Assembly: GCA_016584305.1 (NCBI GenBank)
Contig: JACEEZ010020103.1
Location: 393,785-457,784 of the forward strand
Length of the DNA: 64,000 nt
Origin: Chionoecetes opilio
Taxonomy: Eukaryota; Arthropoda; Malacostraca; Decapoda; Majidae
Direction: 5' to 3'
Shown: piece after piece, positions 11,106 to 22,553 of the stretch
Position numbering within the stretch: position 1 is the stretch's first letter
Layout of the letters: each line of letters opens with the position of its first letter
Notes under the pieces: generated by a model
Seen by the model: the letters and a program-made list of their open reading frames with translations, nothing else
Told to the model about the DNA's origin: nothing
The model's database searches: none
Translations under genes and position numbers: made by a program

Positions 11106-12720
11106 GAGTTCCCTCATGGGGGACGGAGCCAGTGAGGAGGATGTAGTCCACAGTACTTCAGGGGTGTGGCCAGTTGTTCCCTACAATTTTTCAGAAACAC
11201 AGTACTGGTCCATCTGGTCCTGCTGCTGCTTGCGGGTCGATGCTGCTTATGGGTTGGATTATGTCTTCCCTGGTTATCATAATGTCGTGAGCAGAATGTC
11301 ACCACATTCCGTTCGCTAAAAAGTACAAGGATCTGTTTACCCGTTTCTGAGTATCAGGTTTACTAAACACTCTCTGATACTCAGTCTGTAGCATTTCTGC
11401 CTTTCCTGTGGCCATCTTCAAGTTCCCCGTTCTCTTTCAGTAGAGGGCCAAACGATGTGTGCTGGTATCTCTTCTTGGCAGGAGTAGAAAATTTTGGAGT
11501 TGACTTTATATTTTTCCACGGCACTTGTTCTTCTTGTTCTCTCTGCCGTACGTGTATTGAGCAAGTGCATCTTACTGATAGTGTAGCTGACGTTGTATTG
11601 GTTTGCTGCACGCATAGGTTACTTTCTTTAATTTTCTTTGTAAATTGGCCCTTTTTTCATCAGTATTCGTTTTGTCCCTGGGTATTGGTGTTTCCTTCCT
11701 GACGACCGCCTGAGGGGAATGTGTTCCTTACAAACTGCAGGCATTTGCTGGCAGAGTTTCGTACATCTCGTTGGGCTTCCATTCCACTAAAGATGTTTCC
11801 CATTTTATGGCATCTAGTTCTTTTCGGACTTTATCCCAGTCAATGTTTCTTCCATAAAAATTTAATGCATGGAAAGAGTCTATCCTGCCTGACGTTGTTG
11901 TGTTTCTTGTGGAATATTTCTGATGTTGGCCCTTGCATGGATGAGTTATGGTCTGACATCACCGTCTTCGCAATGTCATAGGAGTGGAGGTACTGTTGCT
12001 GATGATAGTCCAATATTTGTTCCCTCTTGTGGGCTCCATTATTAGTTGGTGTAAAAAATACTCCTCCATAAGGTAAGTTATTGTACGCTTGGCCCTTTCT
12101 TCTGGTGTACCACCTGCGATATTCATGGAGGGCCAGCTAATGTGAGGCAGGTTAAAGTCCCCCAGTATTAAAAATACTGTAATTCATTGGAGACTTCTAG
12201 AAGGTTGCGGAGTTTGGTTGTGTTCTTAAAAGCGTTAACACTAGATTTAAAGTGGCCTGTATATGATTGTTGTTACCAGGTTAAGGTCTTAAATATTGCC
12301 AGCATTTCTGTTGTCATTTGAGAAGATACAAGACCTCTACCTGGCTGACTCTGTTTTACGTACCTGCCACTCCTCCATGGCTTCTTCCTTCTCTATCCTG
12401 TCTGATGAGTGTGTAGTTTCTATTTGCACTCTGCATCCAGGTGATCTTTTGTGAGGTGAGTTTCTGGAAGGCCATAAAGAGAAAGTTTTCTGTCTCTGCT
12501 ACTCTTTAATCATTGGGACTTTGTCTGATTGAAGATTGGATAAAGCCCCTGATATTTCCAGTATAGAACTGTTAGTGTTGGAGACTGCAGCCCCTCTCTC
12601 CTTGTTTCCAGTCTGTCTTTCGTTTACTAGACGGTTGATTGTGGACTGAGAGTGTTTCTCCATGTCATAGTTTCTCCACCATGTCTCTAAAAAATTACCC
12701 TGGTCCACATTTTGTTGTAC

Positions 12721-14204
12721 GCCATGGTGGGGTTATTTCTATTTATATGTGTGGTGGGCACTTGCATGTTTTCCCTACCTGAGGAGGGGGTCCTTTGACT
12801 TTGGGCATTTGCCTGTGGTGTTCAGGGGTGTGAGCGTTTCATGTGTATGTGGTGATCGTTGCCCTCTGTCTTCCCTCTGATTTCTTGCTGGTTGATCTGG
12901 GGTACTGGTTGTTGTTGGTCTTTATTCCTTTTATATGTGGGTTTTGCTTACTACGTTTGCATTCTCTTGTATGTAGTGATGACCTACATACAAGATAGAT
13001 AGTATGGCATTTACCCCAGAGTACAGCCAGTTTTCATCCACCATGCTTCATGAATGTACCAGCAAGCTTTGGTGGGGGTATTTACTTTCTCCTTGTAGTC
13101 CTGTTTGCACATATTTTTAGGTAAAACTGCATATTTTTACCTTTCTATGCCGTTTGTTGGATGATGTGTGCTTAGGTGTGTGAGTCCAGCCCTGTCTCAG
13201 CTTGTCCTGGTGGTAAGGTTAAGTCTGGTCTATCCTCCACTGGCTTGCTGGGCTAACAGGGTGTGTTTTCTTGGGCTCCTGTAATAAGATTCTGTCCAGG
13301 TCACTTCAGATTCTCTCTCTTGTCCTACCTGGGACACCGAGATTGCAACAGTTGTTCCGGTCTTGAGAGCCTGTCATGACTTACGTTAATATATCATTTT
13401 GTTTACAGTCCTCAATCTCTGCTGCTTAGTGTCATAGTCGGGTAGCTTAGCCTAGCACATGGTTGGCCAGGTTAAACCTCCTGTTTTGAGGGTGGCGAGT
13501 GCATAATATGCGTATATTGGCATTTTGCGACCGGTAGTGCTTCCACATGTTGCAGCTATTACATTTGATACCATTGTCACTGTGCTGACATATAGGCATG
13601 GGAAGATATCATCGCTACCTTGCGTATCATTGTTTACATCAGGCGTGTGAGCGCATTTTGGTTCAACTGGTCTCGCCTACCTTTTAGTCGATAGCTCACT
13701 CCTCCTGAATTCTGCCCAGTTTCCCGTTTAAAGAGATCTGTCAATGTTCACACTTGCCTGGCGACTAGCTGTTGCGTGCTAGTGTCCAAAATACCTCGTA
13801 AGGATCGATTTTACGGAGGGCTGTTTTGCGTGTGTACACACCGCCACAACATTTGGCGGGGGGCTATAAAGGTTCTCAGACGTAAGGTGGTAACACGTGT
13901 TGGTAGCGGCGGAGAGGAGCGGCTACATCCTCTCCCGACCACCGCTTGAGATACATTCCCCCAAGATCTCCCTCTTTCCCCTCTGTTTTGGGAGAGGTGT
14001 GGGCTGTGGGTTACAGACCACTGAACAGTGAGGCCTTGTTCTCGAGCCTCTTGCCCTCGCCTCCACCCTGATAAGGATCTGGAGACGTCCGCAAGACCTC
14101 TTCGCTTCCCCTCTATCCACTACCTTCCTTAGTCCTTTTCCCTCCTCCCCATTTATCCTTCCTTCCTTCCTATTCCTCATTCTTCCACGTCCCAGCCCTC
14201 ACAT
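12721..14204. other. No gene recognised
   Basis: It could include the 5' untranslated or ORF1 region of the minus-strand LINE, but no domain is readable. An 85-codon minus-strand ORF at 13923-14180 is Arg/Gly-rich and lacks a recognisable family. Confidence 0.4.
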
Positions 14205-15080
14205 GGGAAGAAATAAACAAAGCCTGCAGATATAATCGACTATGCGTGGTGGAAGATTTTAATATTAGGAATATAGACTGGGATTTAATCATAGGTGACA
14301 GCGACGCAGATGAATTAGTAAATATAATCCAGGATAACTTCCTAAGTTAAGCAATTAAGGAGCCTACTAGAGGAGATAATATTCTAGATATATTGCTGAC
14401 AAATAGAGACGATTTAGTTACAGATGTGGAGGTCGGTGGAAAGTTAGATAATAGCGACCATTATGAGATCAGATTTAGCTTAAAATGGGAAGTTGGAAAA
14501 TTAAGTGGCAATAAACATAGAATACCTAATTTCAGAAAGGCCAATTATGCAGGATTAAGAAGACACCTGGAGGATTATTAATAAGAGGTGTGGGATGGAG
14601 GGGAAGAAATGTTCCCAGGGTAAGGACAGGGCGATGACAGCTGGAAAGGCCAATTATGAAGGATTAGGAAGGCACCTGGAGGTAATTAGAGCGGTTAGAC
14701 ATGGAAGTGAGGTCGGGGCTGAGGAGGTAATTAGAGCGGTTAAACATGGAAGTGAGGTCGGGGCTGAGGAGGATTATACCTTATTTGTAAGGAATATAAT
14801 TGACGGACAGAAAAGAAATATTCCTTATAGGGAAATAAGGTCCAGAAAGAGTGATCCAAAATGGATGACCACTAATTTAAAAGACAACATTGGAGTAAAA
14901 AGAAACATTTATTGAAGGTTCAAGGCAGGATTGGTAAGCAAAGAACAGTATAACGTGATGGCAAGGACAATGAAGAAATTAACTCGAGTTGCTAAGAACA
15001 ATTATGAGATTAAAGTAGCAGGACAGGCGAAAAGTGACCTAAACGGGTTCTATCAGGTATATAAAACCAAGACAAGGGAA
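14205..15080 (+). mobile_element. CR1 LINE: endonuclease C-terminal half and linker
   Basis: WEEINKACRYNRLCVVEDFN starts this piece; the GDFN catalytic motif has become EDFN. Next come RNIDWDL, EPTRGDNILDILLTNRDDL and VGGKLDNSDHYEIRF, with the catalytic SDH motif. A 45-bp unit is repeated twice (14681-14725, 14726-14770) and a larger segment is duplicated near 14540 and 14647, which is not expected in an intact LINE. The linker SRKSDPKWMTTNLKDNIG runs up to YKTKTRE at 15080, where a foldback element cuts in. It starts about where the 6343 piece stops, so both may be one LINE. Confidence 0.85.
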
Positions 15081-16186
15081 TGGACCCGTTTACTCTACTT
15101 GAGGTAAGGATTGATTTGACATCTTCAAGCCTCATATAGTTGGGCAGTGATGTTGATTTTTCTATGTGAACAGTATTTTTGATGATACAGCCAATTTAAG
15201 TACAGGAAAATGTATACGCTCTAAAACGACTGGCGCCATGTTGTGACGTCACTAGCTTAGACAACAGAGCAAAACAGCTGTGAAGCGGCCGCTACTATTA
15301 TGTACTACCTACTAATACACCAACTTGCATTACCCCTACTACCGCAAGATGACCAGTAATCCTCCTTCAAGTGATGTAGTAGGTATTCACTGTGTTTGTG
15401 AATATGTAAGTTGTAGTTTATAAGGAAGAAGTGGATAGACAGAGATAAGTGGCCCGTGACACCTGACAAGTGATGACTTCTGGGATCGGCATTCCTTATA
15501 GGGAGCTTAAATGAACCTGCAATGACATGTAAAGCTAGACAGATAGACGAACTCATAGAGGAACAGGTAGAAATGTATGGTTAGTAAAGGTTGTAGTGGT
15601 GAGTAGAGTGACGAAGGGTGTGTTTTGCTTATGTGGGGAAAGAAAGTCATACATTTCTACCTGTTCCTCTATGAGTTCGTCTATCTGTCTAGCTGTACAT
15701 GTCATTGCAGGTTCATTTAAGCTCCCTATAAGGAATGCCGATCCCAGAAGTCATCACTTGTCTGGTGTCACGGGCCACTTCGCTCTGTCTATCCACTTTT
15801 TCCTTATAAACTACAACTTACATATTCACAAACACAGTGAATACCTACTACATCACTTGAAGGAGGATTACTGGTCATCTTGCGGTAGTAGGGGTAATGC
15901 AAGTTAGTAAGGTTAGTTAGGTTAGTAAAATAAAACTATAATTTGCGGTTTGCTGAGCCAAAACAAGCCGATCAGCTGATCAGGCGAGATCTGAGTCTGC
16001 AGTTACTACGTCACAACCAATCACAGCGCGTTCCGCCGTGTTGTGATATTTTGGCCCCAAAAAGGCCATATATTTCATTTATGGTGCATTTCTTAGCAAA
16101 AAGAATATGAGTACAGTGATATGTAGCCTATATTGCACCCAAAGCTTTATAATACTCCGTGTTTTAGGTGTGAGTAAACGGGTCCA
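15081..16186. mobile_element. 1.1 kb foldback element, copy 1
   Basis: The ends are TGGACCCGTTTACTC and its exact inverse. Inside, arms of about 258 bp (15322-15579 and 15648-15906) form a near-perfect hairpin around a 68-bp loop. Removing 15081-16186 joins TKTRE to LVGPL in frame, so either there is no target duplication or only a 2-bp AT one. A near-identical copy lies at 60535-61633. It carries no transposase. Confidence 0.85.
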
Positions 16187-17692
16187 TTAGTTGGGCCGTT
16201 AAGGTTAGGACAGGGTGAGGTCTTAAATACGGATGAGGATATGTGTAAAAGTCTAAACGATTATTTCTTAAGTGTTTTTACTGATGAGGATACACAGACG
16301 ATACCTGATAGTGAACAGATGTTCAAAGGAAGCGATGAGGAGAAACTCAAAGATATTGTGATAACTAGAGAAATGGTGGAAGAGGGTATAGATAAAATGA
16401 AGAATTTTAAATCGTCAGGACCAGATGAAGTGTATCCCAGGGTATAAAAGGAATGCAAGGAGGTTGTTAGTGAGTCGTTAGTGCACATTTTTAGGAAATC
16501 GGTTGAGATAGGCGATGTGCCATTATTGTGGAGGAAAGGAAATGTTGTTCCCATATTTAAGAAGGGAGACAGAGGACTAAAGTCAAATTATCGACCCGTA
16601 AGTCTAACGTCAGTGGTGGGTAAATTATTGGAATCTATTATTGCATAAAACATTAGAGAGCACTTAGATAAACATAGTTTGATCAATGATTCACAACATG
16701 GATTCACCAAGGGTAGGTCATGTCTCACCAATTTATTGACTTTTTATAGGAAAGTTTATGAGACGGCAGATAATGATAAGGATTAATTATGATATAATAT
16801 ATCTGGACTTTGGTAAGGCATTTGACAAAGTACCACACGAGCGACTCTTAAATAAGGTTAAGGCTCATGGAATAGATGGGAAGGTTCTTCATTGGATCAG
16901 AGCTTGGCTAAGTAATAGGCAACAAAGGATTACAATTAATGGTTCTAAATCTGAATGAGGACTGGTGACGAGTGGAGTTCCACAAGGGTCTGTTTTGGGT
17001 CCATTACTATTTTTGATTTACATCAACGACTTGGATAGTGGGATTAACAGTGATATCAGCAAGTTTGCTGATGATACTAATGTAGGTAGGATTATTGGAT
17101 CACAGTCTGACGTAAACATATTGCAGGGAGACTTAGATAAACTTAACGAATGGGCAGTCAGGTGGCAGATGGAATTTAATATTGATAAGTGCAGCGTTAT
17201 GAATGTTGATAGAAAAAACCCTGGTAATAGATACACCATACGCAATGTATCGCTGAAAAGATCAGAAGGTGAAAAAGATCTTAGAGTGAGGGTGAGCCCA
17301 GACCTCCGACCTAGGAAACAATGTATTGAGGCCAGAAATAGAGCTAATAGAGTATTAGGATTCATTACCAGAAGTGTTAAAAGTAGAAGTGTGGAAGTTA
17401 TTCTAAAGCTATATCTGGCTCTAGTCAGGCCTCACCTAGACTATGCGGTTCAGTTTTGGTCTCCATATTACAGGATGGATATAGCCTTGTTAGAAACAGT
17501 GCAGAGAAGGATGACCAAAAGGATACAAGGGATGCGTAACTTTAGTTATGAGAAGAGATTGAAGTTATTAAAATTACACTCACTCGAGAAACGCAGAGTA
17601 AGGAGCTATCTGATAGAAGTTTTTAAGTGGATAAAGGGATTTAATAAAGGAGAGGTAGGAAAAGTTCTTACGGCTTTTAACCAGGGTAGTAG
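16187..17692 (+). mobile_element. CR1 LINE: reverse transcriptase part
   Basis: From LVGPL the LINE continues through MCKSLNDYFLSVFT, FKSSGPDEV, GNVVPIFKKGDRGLKSNYRP, QHGFTKGRSCLTNLL, YLDFGKAFDKVPHERLL (motif A), SGVPQGSVLGPLLFLIYIND (motif B) and KFADDTN (catalytic FADD at 17064-17075). LVRPHLDYAVQFWSP and the C-terminal LLKLHSLEKRRVRSYL follow. Stops at about 16445, 16646 and 16956 and a frameshift near 16780 inactivate it. It is cut at 17692 by an LTR-like insertion. Confidence 0.9.
16965..17692 (+). pseudogene. CR1 reverse transcriptase, C-terminal two thirds
   Basis: This stretch is open from 16965 and holds the RT motif B to thumb region, including the FADD catalytic pair. Its host frame does not end here. 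It runs on at 19362 after the insertion, giving RTRSNGFKLEKRRFRKE. The apparent ORF end at 17747 lies inside the inserted element. Confidence 0.85.
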
Positions 17693-19357
17693 TGTGGTGC
17701 CAGGGTTTTCCGATCGTTGGTTTATTCCTGGTGCCTTTGTTATTTGAATGAAATTAATTTGGTTAGGATTTTTCATTGATTTAAACTTGAATTGAGAATT
17801 GAAACTTGTCTTATGACTTCACTGTTTGATTATAGTATGAACACTTCTCGCTGCGGAGAGTACTGAAATGGGAATGAATTTAAGTGGAAGGGGTAGGAGT
17901 TAAGGTTAAGGGGAAATGGTATGAGTTAAGGGGAAGTGCTGCCACCAGCTCAGGCAAGTAGTTCTATGGTTTTACTTCCTGGGCATGTTTGAATAGATAT
18001 ATATATTAGATTTATCTTGGTAGTCGTGGTTGATACGTGGAATTATACCGAGTAAGGCTGACACTCTTTTGGAAGTGTGGGGAATTACTGTCCTAACACA
18101 GAATAATCACCTGAGGTTTCTACTAAATGACACAAGAACTATATTTGAAACATCATCCTATTTATTCATCCTGAAGTGTTATGTCTCTTGTTTGAGATCA
18201 CAGACAAACATATAAGCTCTAATCCAACACAAGAAAGCTCTCCACCCTAACACAGGAAAGCTCTAATCTGATAAGAAAACTTTACACTCTGATACAGGAA
18301 AGCTCTTCCCATCTGATAAAGGAAAGCTCTTATGAGCATAACCTCCCTCACTGAATCCTATTAATGAATTATCCTTCACTTAGGTAACATACCGCTGAAT
18401 ACTTAAAAATTATACATGGAAAATATAAGGGGGGAATATAGAGTAAGAATGTTGTTTGCGTTTCACTTAAAAAAACATGTGACGGGATTTTTGGCCCGGG
18501 ACTGAGACGTCCGTCTGTATGGGAGTGGATGAAGGGGACTGCTTAATAACACTTATAAGGATGGGGCAGGCTCCTATGCGTTAGTGAAACTGAACAACTG
18601 AAACTATATTTGGAAATATAGATAAAAAATATTGTAACAAGGAAAGGGGGGGGGGGAAATAGGAGCGAAATACCGCACGTCTTAACTGTAGGGGAGTGAA
18701 TGAGAGACTGGCTCCCTCGAGGGTAACTAAGGCGAGGCGGGAAGAAAGGGAATGTTTGGATACCCTGAACCGCTTCCCCTGAAGGGATTATCAGCCCCTG
18801 AATGACTTTAATTAACTAATGAAACAAGATACATGAAATGGCTACCTATAATACAGTTCTTCAACTTGATATAGAAGAATTTATATGTTTATTCTAATAT
18901 CCCGGGGAAAGTGTTATTTTCGTTGTTCAAGCATACGAACGCGTTTTTTAGAGGACGTGTATGGGAGTCTTTAAATAGAAATTTGGTAGACTTTCAATTT
19001 AGCGAATAACTGGACTAACCCATCCATGTATGACCGTGATCTTTCACTATGGTGACTATTTTGAAGGACATTAAGAATCTAAGAGTGTTCCTTGATCTGA
19101 TAGGAGGGTGAGGGGAGGATGAAAAGTTTTGAACCTCTTAGTTATCGATGATCGCGAAATAAGTGTCCCACGAATTTTGACTCGTACCCGGAATGTCGGG
19201 GGGGGGAGTGAGAGAAGGAAGGAAGATAGAAATGGGAGATAGGAAGAAAGAAGATAAATTTCACGAGAAACGAAAAGATTGAATTGCTGACGGACATAAC
19301 CCGGGAATTGTATGATAGGAATTCCCATCCTATCTCTTCCGAATAACGGGCATTACA
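17693..19357 (+). mobile_element. Solo-LTR-like insertion with TGT...ACA ends
   Basis: The insert begins TGTGGTGCC and ends GCATTACA, the classic LTR termini. GTAG (AGTAG when the preceding A is counted) lies on both sides, at 17688-17692 and 19357-19361. Removing the insert and one duplicate gives NQG-SRTRSNG in the LINE frame. At 1.66 kb it is long for a solo LTR and shows no coding region. It contains four or five degenerate repeats around GGAAAGCTCT at 18215-18335. A non-autonomous LTR element is the alternative. Orientation is not established. Confidence 0.75.
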
Positions 19358-19559
19358 GTAGAACAAGAAGTAACGGATTCAAGCTGGAAAAGCGTAGATT
19401 TAGAAAGGAAATAGGGAAAAACTGGTTCACAAATAGGGTGGTGAATGAATGCAATGGTCTCAGTAGACAGGTAGTTAGTGCGGAGTCATTAGGGAGCTTT
19501 AAAGAGGGGCTGGATAGGTTCATGGATGGGGATGAAAGGTGGATGTAGGTAGTGTTAGG
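19358..19559 (+). mobile_element. CR1 LINE: C-terminal end of ORF2
   Basis: The frame RTRSNGFKLEKRRFRKEIGK, then NWFTNRVVNECNGLSRQVV and SLGSFKEGLDRFMDGDERWM ends at a stop at about 19546. This is the conserved C-terminus of CR1 LINEs. The 3' untranslated part begins and is cut at 19560 by a hAT-like element. Confidence 0.85.
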
Positions 19560-20486
19560 CAGAGGTGGGTATCGCAATTTTTTTTCCAATTTCGCAATCG
19601 CAATTCCGCAATTCCGACCTGCACCAGTCCGCAATCGCAATTCCGCAATTTTTTTCAGATAGGCCTTTTCGCAATTGCAATTCTGCAATTCTGCAATTCC
19701 GCAAACTAATTTTGACACCTACAATTAAAACAAAACACCTACAATTAAAACAAAAAATGTCTCTAGACTCTTAAACATCTCTAGACTCTTAAACACCTAC
19801 AATTAAAACCAAAAAAATATCTAGACTCTTTATTAGTGTTTAATACTTCGGTATTCCTATTCTGTTTCTGTCTATACTTGTTACTTGTCCTTCACAATTA
19901 AGTCTTTGTCTCTTTTAGTGTTTTTCTTTACATGTACACTTCACAGTCTACTGGCCAGTAATCACTAATCTAAGTAATCTACTAATCTTCCTCTACCTCC
20001 TCCTCCTCCCACTTCTTCTGGTTCAGCATGTGGAGGCTGGCAACTAATCACACACACGGCCAGCGTACACGCTCTCAATCCCAAATTCCAGCACGCACAC
20101 TGACTGAGTGACTGTGCTACACTTGGCAAGTTGGCAGTTGGCAGTGTCGTCTCCACAATATTTGGTGGGAACTTATGTTCACGCGGGCACTTGCCACTTT
20201 GAAGGTGGTGACCGTCACAAGTATTGCGATTGCGTTTCAAAATTTTGGCGGTCCGCAACCCACAATTTTGCATTTTTTTCAGGCATCCGTAATTGCGCAA
20301 TTCCGCAACCAAATTACCCATTCCGCAAGTTATTGCGATTGCGTTTAAAAATTTTGGCGGTCCGCAATTCGCAATTCCGCAATTTTTTCAGGCATCCGTA
20401 ATTGCGCAATTCCGCAACCGAATTACCATTCCGCAAGTTGCGGAATTGCGGAATTGCGGACTAAAATTGCGGAATGCCCACCCTTG
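19560..20486. mobile_element. hAT-like non-autonomous element with 8-bp target duplication
   Basis: The ends are CAGAGGTGGG at the left and, inverted, CAAGGGTGGG at the right, the hAT pattern. GTGTTAGG flanks it perfectly on both sides (19552-19559, 20487-20494). Both ends carry runs of GCGGAATT or its inverse. A block of about 100 bp is repeated (20220-20310, 20330-20420). The interior is otherwise non-coding. Confidence 0.85.
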
Positions 20487-20573
20487 GTGTTAGGTGACAG
20501 GAACTACCACGTGTAGGCCTCGCGGACTCTTGTAGCTTCCTTATTTTTTATGTTCTTATGTTCAAGCCAAATG
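20487..20573 (+). mobile_element. CR1 LINE 3' tail
   Basis: The tail reads GACAGGAACTACCACGTGTA, then a TTGTAGCTTCC block, and ends in the microsatellite-like TTCTTATG units usual for CR1 3' ends. The same tail is scattered over the window, with or without a piece of upstream ORF, and marks 5'-truncated copies of this family. Confidence 0.85.
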
Positions 20574-20591
20574 CCGCCCGTCGGAGGGAGC

Positions 20592-21338
20592 TGGAGGACC
20601 AACAAACTTCACTTGCCGCCGTGTTTGCCAGCTTATGGTAATTTTCCCCTACTAAATATATGTTTATCAGTATAAAAGGTATACTGTCATCCTCGGAAAT
20701 GTTTGTTCTATAATATTATCAAATAAAAAACCGTAAATCACGCTAAATAAATGCCATTATGAGACTCAAGAAATATGCTTGAACTTAATATTCTATTAAA
20801 CTCTTCGCCATTTAATATTTTGCGGGAAAACTTTTTACATGGAGAATATCAATAGAAACGGAATTTCATTAGCTTTCCATTGATATATTTCGTTATCTGA
20901 TAAATGAATTAGCAGCATGCATAAATGAGCGTTAACTAAATAAATAACACCATCAATCGGGAAAAAATTACCAGATTTCATGGTTATTTATTTAGTTAAC
21001 GCTAATTTATGCACTGCTAATTCATTTATCAGATAACGAAATATATCAATGGAAAGCTAATGAAATTCCGCTTCTATTGATATTCTCCATGTAAAAAGTT
21101 TTCCCGCAAAATATTAAATGGCGAAGAGTTTAATAGAATATTAAGTTCAAGCATATTTCTTGAGTCACATAATGGCATTTATTTAGCGTGTTTTACGGTT
21201 TTTTATTTGATAATATTATAGAACAAACATTTCCGAGGATGACAGTATACCTTTTATACTGATAAACATATATTTGGTAGGGGAAAATTACCATAAGCTG
21301 GCAAACACGGGCGGCAAGTGGAGTTTGTTGGTCTTCCA
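20592..21338. mobile_element. Foldback core, copy C
   Basis: The ends TGGAGGACCAACAAACTTC and the near-inverse match copy A. The arms and centre match copies A and D closely (TTATCAGTATAAAA, TCTATAATATTATC, GTTAACTAAATAAATAAC). It begins directly after the LINE tail. Confidence 0.8.
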
Positions 21339-21434
21339 GCTCGCATTTCCCGCGTTTTTCGCCTGCACAGCGAGGGCTGTGACGTCACGTGCAAGGTTAA
21401 GTTAATAGCCGAATGCGTAGAAATGCCGAAGTTT

Positions 21435-21560
21435 TCAGCGCATATTTTCCTACTGTATGTGTTTTTTTAAGCATATTAAGGTAAATTAGATATGACCACA
21501 TTATGCTATGTTGCTATGCTTCGTCTTTTTGTTATATGGGTTGAGTGAATACAAGAATAT
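21435..21560 (+). repeat. Second copy of the 3.35-3.52 kb repeat
   Basis: It is nearly identical to 3390-3516 and in the same orientation, beginning near CATATTTTCCTACTGTATGTG. It lies just downstream of foldback core C. Confidence 0.7.
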
Positions 21561-21569
21561 TAAGTTAAT

Positions 21570-21970
21570 AGCCGAATACGCGGAAATGCCGAAGTCCTCA
21601 GTGGCCGAGAATAAACAAGAAAAGAAACTTAGGAAGGCACCGCGGCCGCTCGCCAGGCTGTGCTGATGGAGGACTAGCGGATTGCAGGCAGGCTATATGG
21701 CGGCCACAGCACCCTCAGCAGACTCAGCACGCCCACAGCAGTAAAGGTGAGGCTGTGTGTCGTGTTTTTACGTGTTATAGCCGTGTGTGGTCGTGGTGGG
21801 TTGACAGGTCGTGTTCCTTCCTTTTCTCTTGCTCCTCTCTTATTTCTTCTTTCTTTTTCTCCTCCTCTGCCTTCTTCCTTTTCATTTTTCGTGCCTGGGC
21901 TGCCCTCCTGCCGTGCGCTATTTTATTTATTCCCTCGCCACTCTTGTTTGTGTTTCATCTCAGGGATTGG
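21570..21970 (+). other. GC-rich segment with a possible splice donor; no gene recognised
   Basis: A GC-rich patch (about 21635-21740) contains NotI-like GCGGCCGC, an ATG at 21699 opening a 15-codon ORF, and GTAAAG|GTGAGG, a good 5' splice site at about 21745. It could be a non-coding first exon, but nothing confirms that. The longer ORFs here (21747-22081) are Ser/Phe/Leu-rich and lack a recognisable family. Confidence 0.25.
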
Positions 21971-21978
21971 CTCACGGT

Positions 21979-22545
21979 GCGGTCCACCGAAATATGCCAA
22001 AACCCCAGGTTTTGGCATAAAGTAATCAAAAACCTTTGGCCCAATCAAAAACCTTTCTTAATTAGGTATAGGTTAGGTTAGGTTAAACCGTTAACGGTCC
22101 ACCGAAATATGCCAAAACCTTTGGCCCAATCAAAAACCTTTCTGAGCGCCATCTGGCGAGGACAATGCATACAGACCTGAGTGCGGTTATGATACAAATG
22201 ATCATAGCGCTTCCTAATAAGCGCGGTCTGTCAGAAGTTTCCAGTCGATAAGGGCATAGAAAAACCATGAACCATAAATATGTGATGCCGTGTGTGTACG
22301 TTTGAAAATAAAGACTTTTGAATAAATATCTAGTGTGTATTTCATAGCTAAAGTTACGACTTACAAATGCTTAAAAACAATAAAACATAATTGACATACA
22401 TATATTCCACGTTTATTCATCTATTTATCTTCAAACTAACTACTTTCAATTCAATATACCTAATTAAGAAAGGTTTTTGATTAGGCTAAAGGTTTTTGAT
22501 TCATTTATGCCAAAACCCAGGGTTTTGGCATATTTCGGTGGACCC
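21979..22545. mobile_element. Inverted-repeat MITE with 8-bp target duplication
   Basis: The termini contain GGTCCACCGAAATATGCC and the inverse. CTCACGGT flanks it exactly (21971-21978, 22546-22553). The inverted arms run about 100 bp and include AATCAAAAACCTTT. A second partial copy of the left end (about 22088-22145) lies inside, so the element has been internally duplicated. The 8-bp duplication fits a hAT or P-like superfamily. Confidence 0.85.
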
Positions 22546-22553
22546 CTCACGGT

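Larger units (their letters stand above)
9350..12720 (-). mobile_element. Second non-LTR retrotransposon (minus strand), decayed
   Basis: On the minus strand the order is endonuclease, linker, reverse transcriptase and C-terminal tail. The endonuclease shows LIRQDREGRSHGGVA (about 12440-12370), LGDFNLP (around 12162-12145, catalytic GDFN) and EPTRGN (about 12040). The linker has AAGPDG and FLKNCREQLATPL near 11220-11130. The RT has RPVVLTSHVIKIFER (about 10795-10750), YLDFAKAFDKVDYGILLHK (about 10600-10545), SGVPQGSVLGPLLFLI, and the catalytic FADD at 10327-10316. The C-terminal part ends near 9411. A SINE interrupts it at 10859-11105, and several stops and frameshifts are present. The 3' tail ends in GGTAAA-like repeats near 9350. 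It differs in sequence from the plus-strand CR1 LINE. Confidence 0.85.

Noticed and set aside
10990..11108. Functional tRNA gene on the minus strand
   Set aside because: Box A and box B are good, but the acceptor and anticodon stems are poor and the unit is bounded by a target duplication with a SINE body. It is a tRNA-derived SINE.
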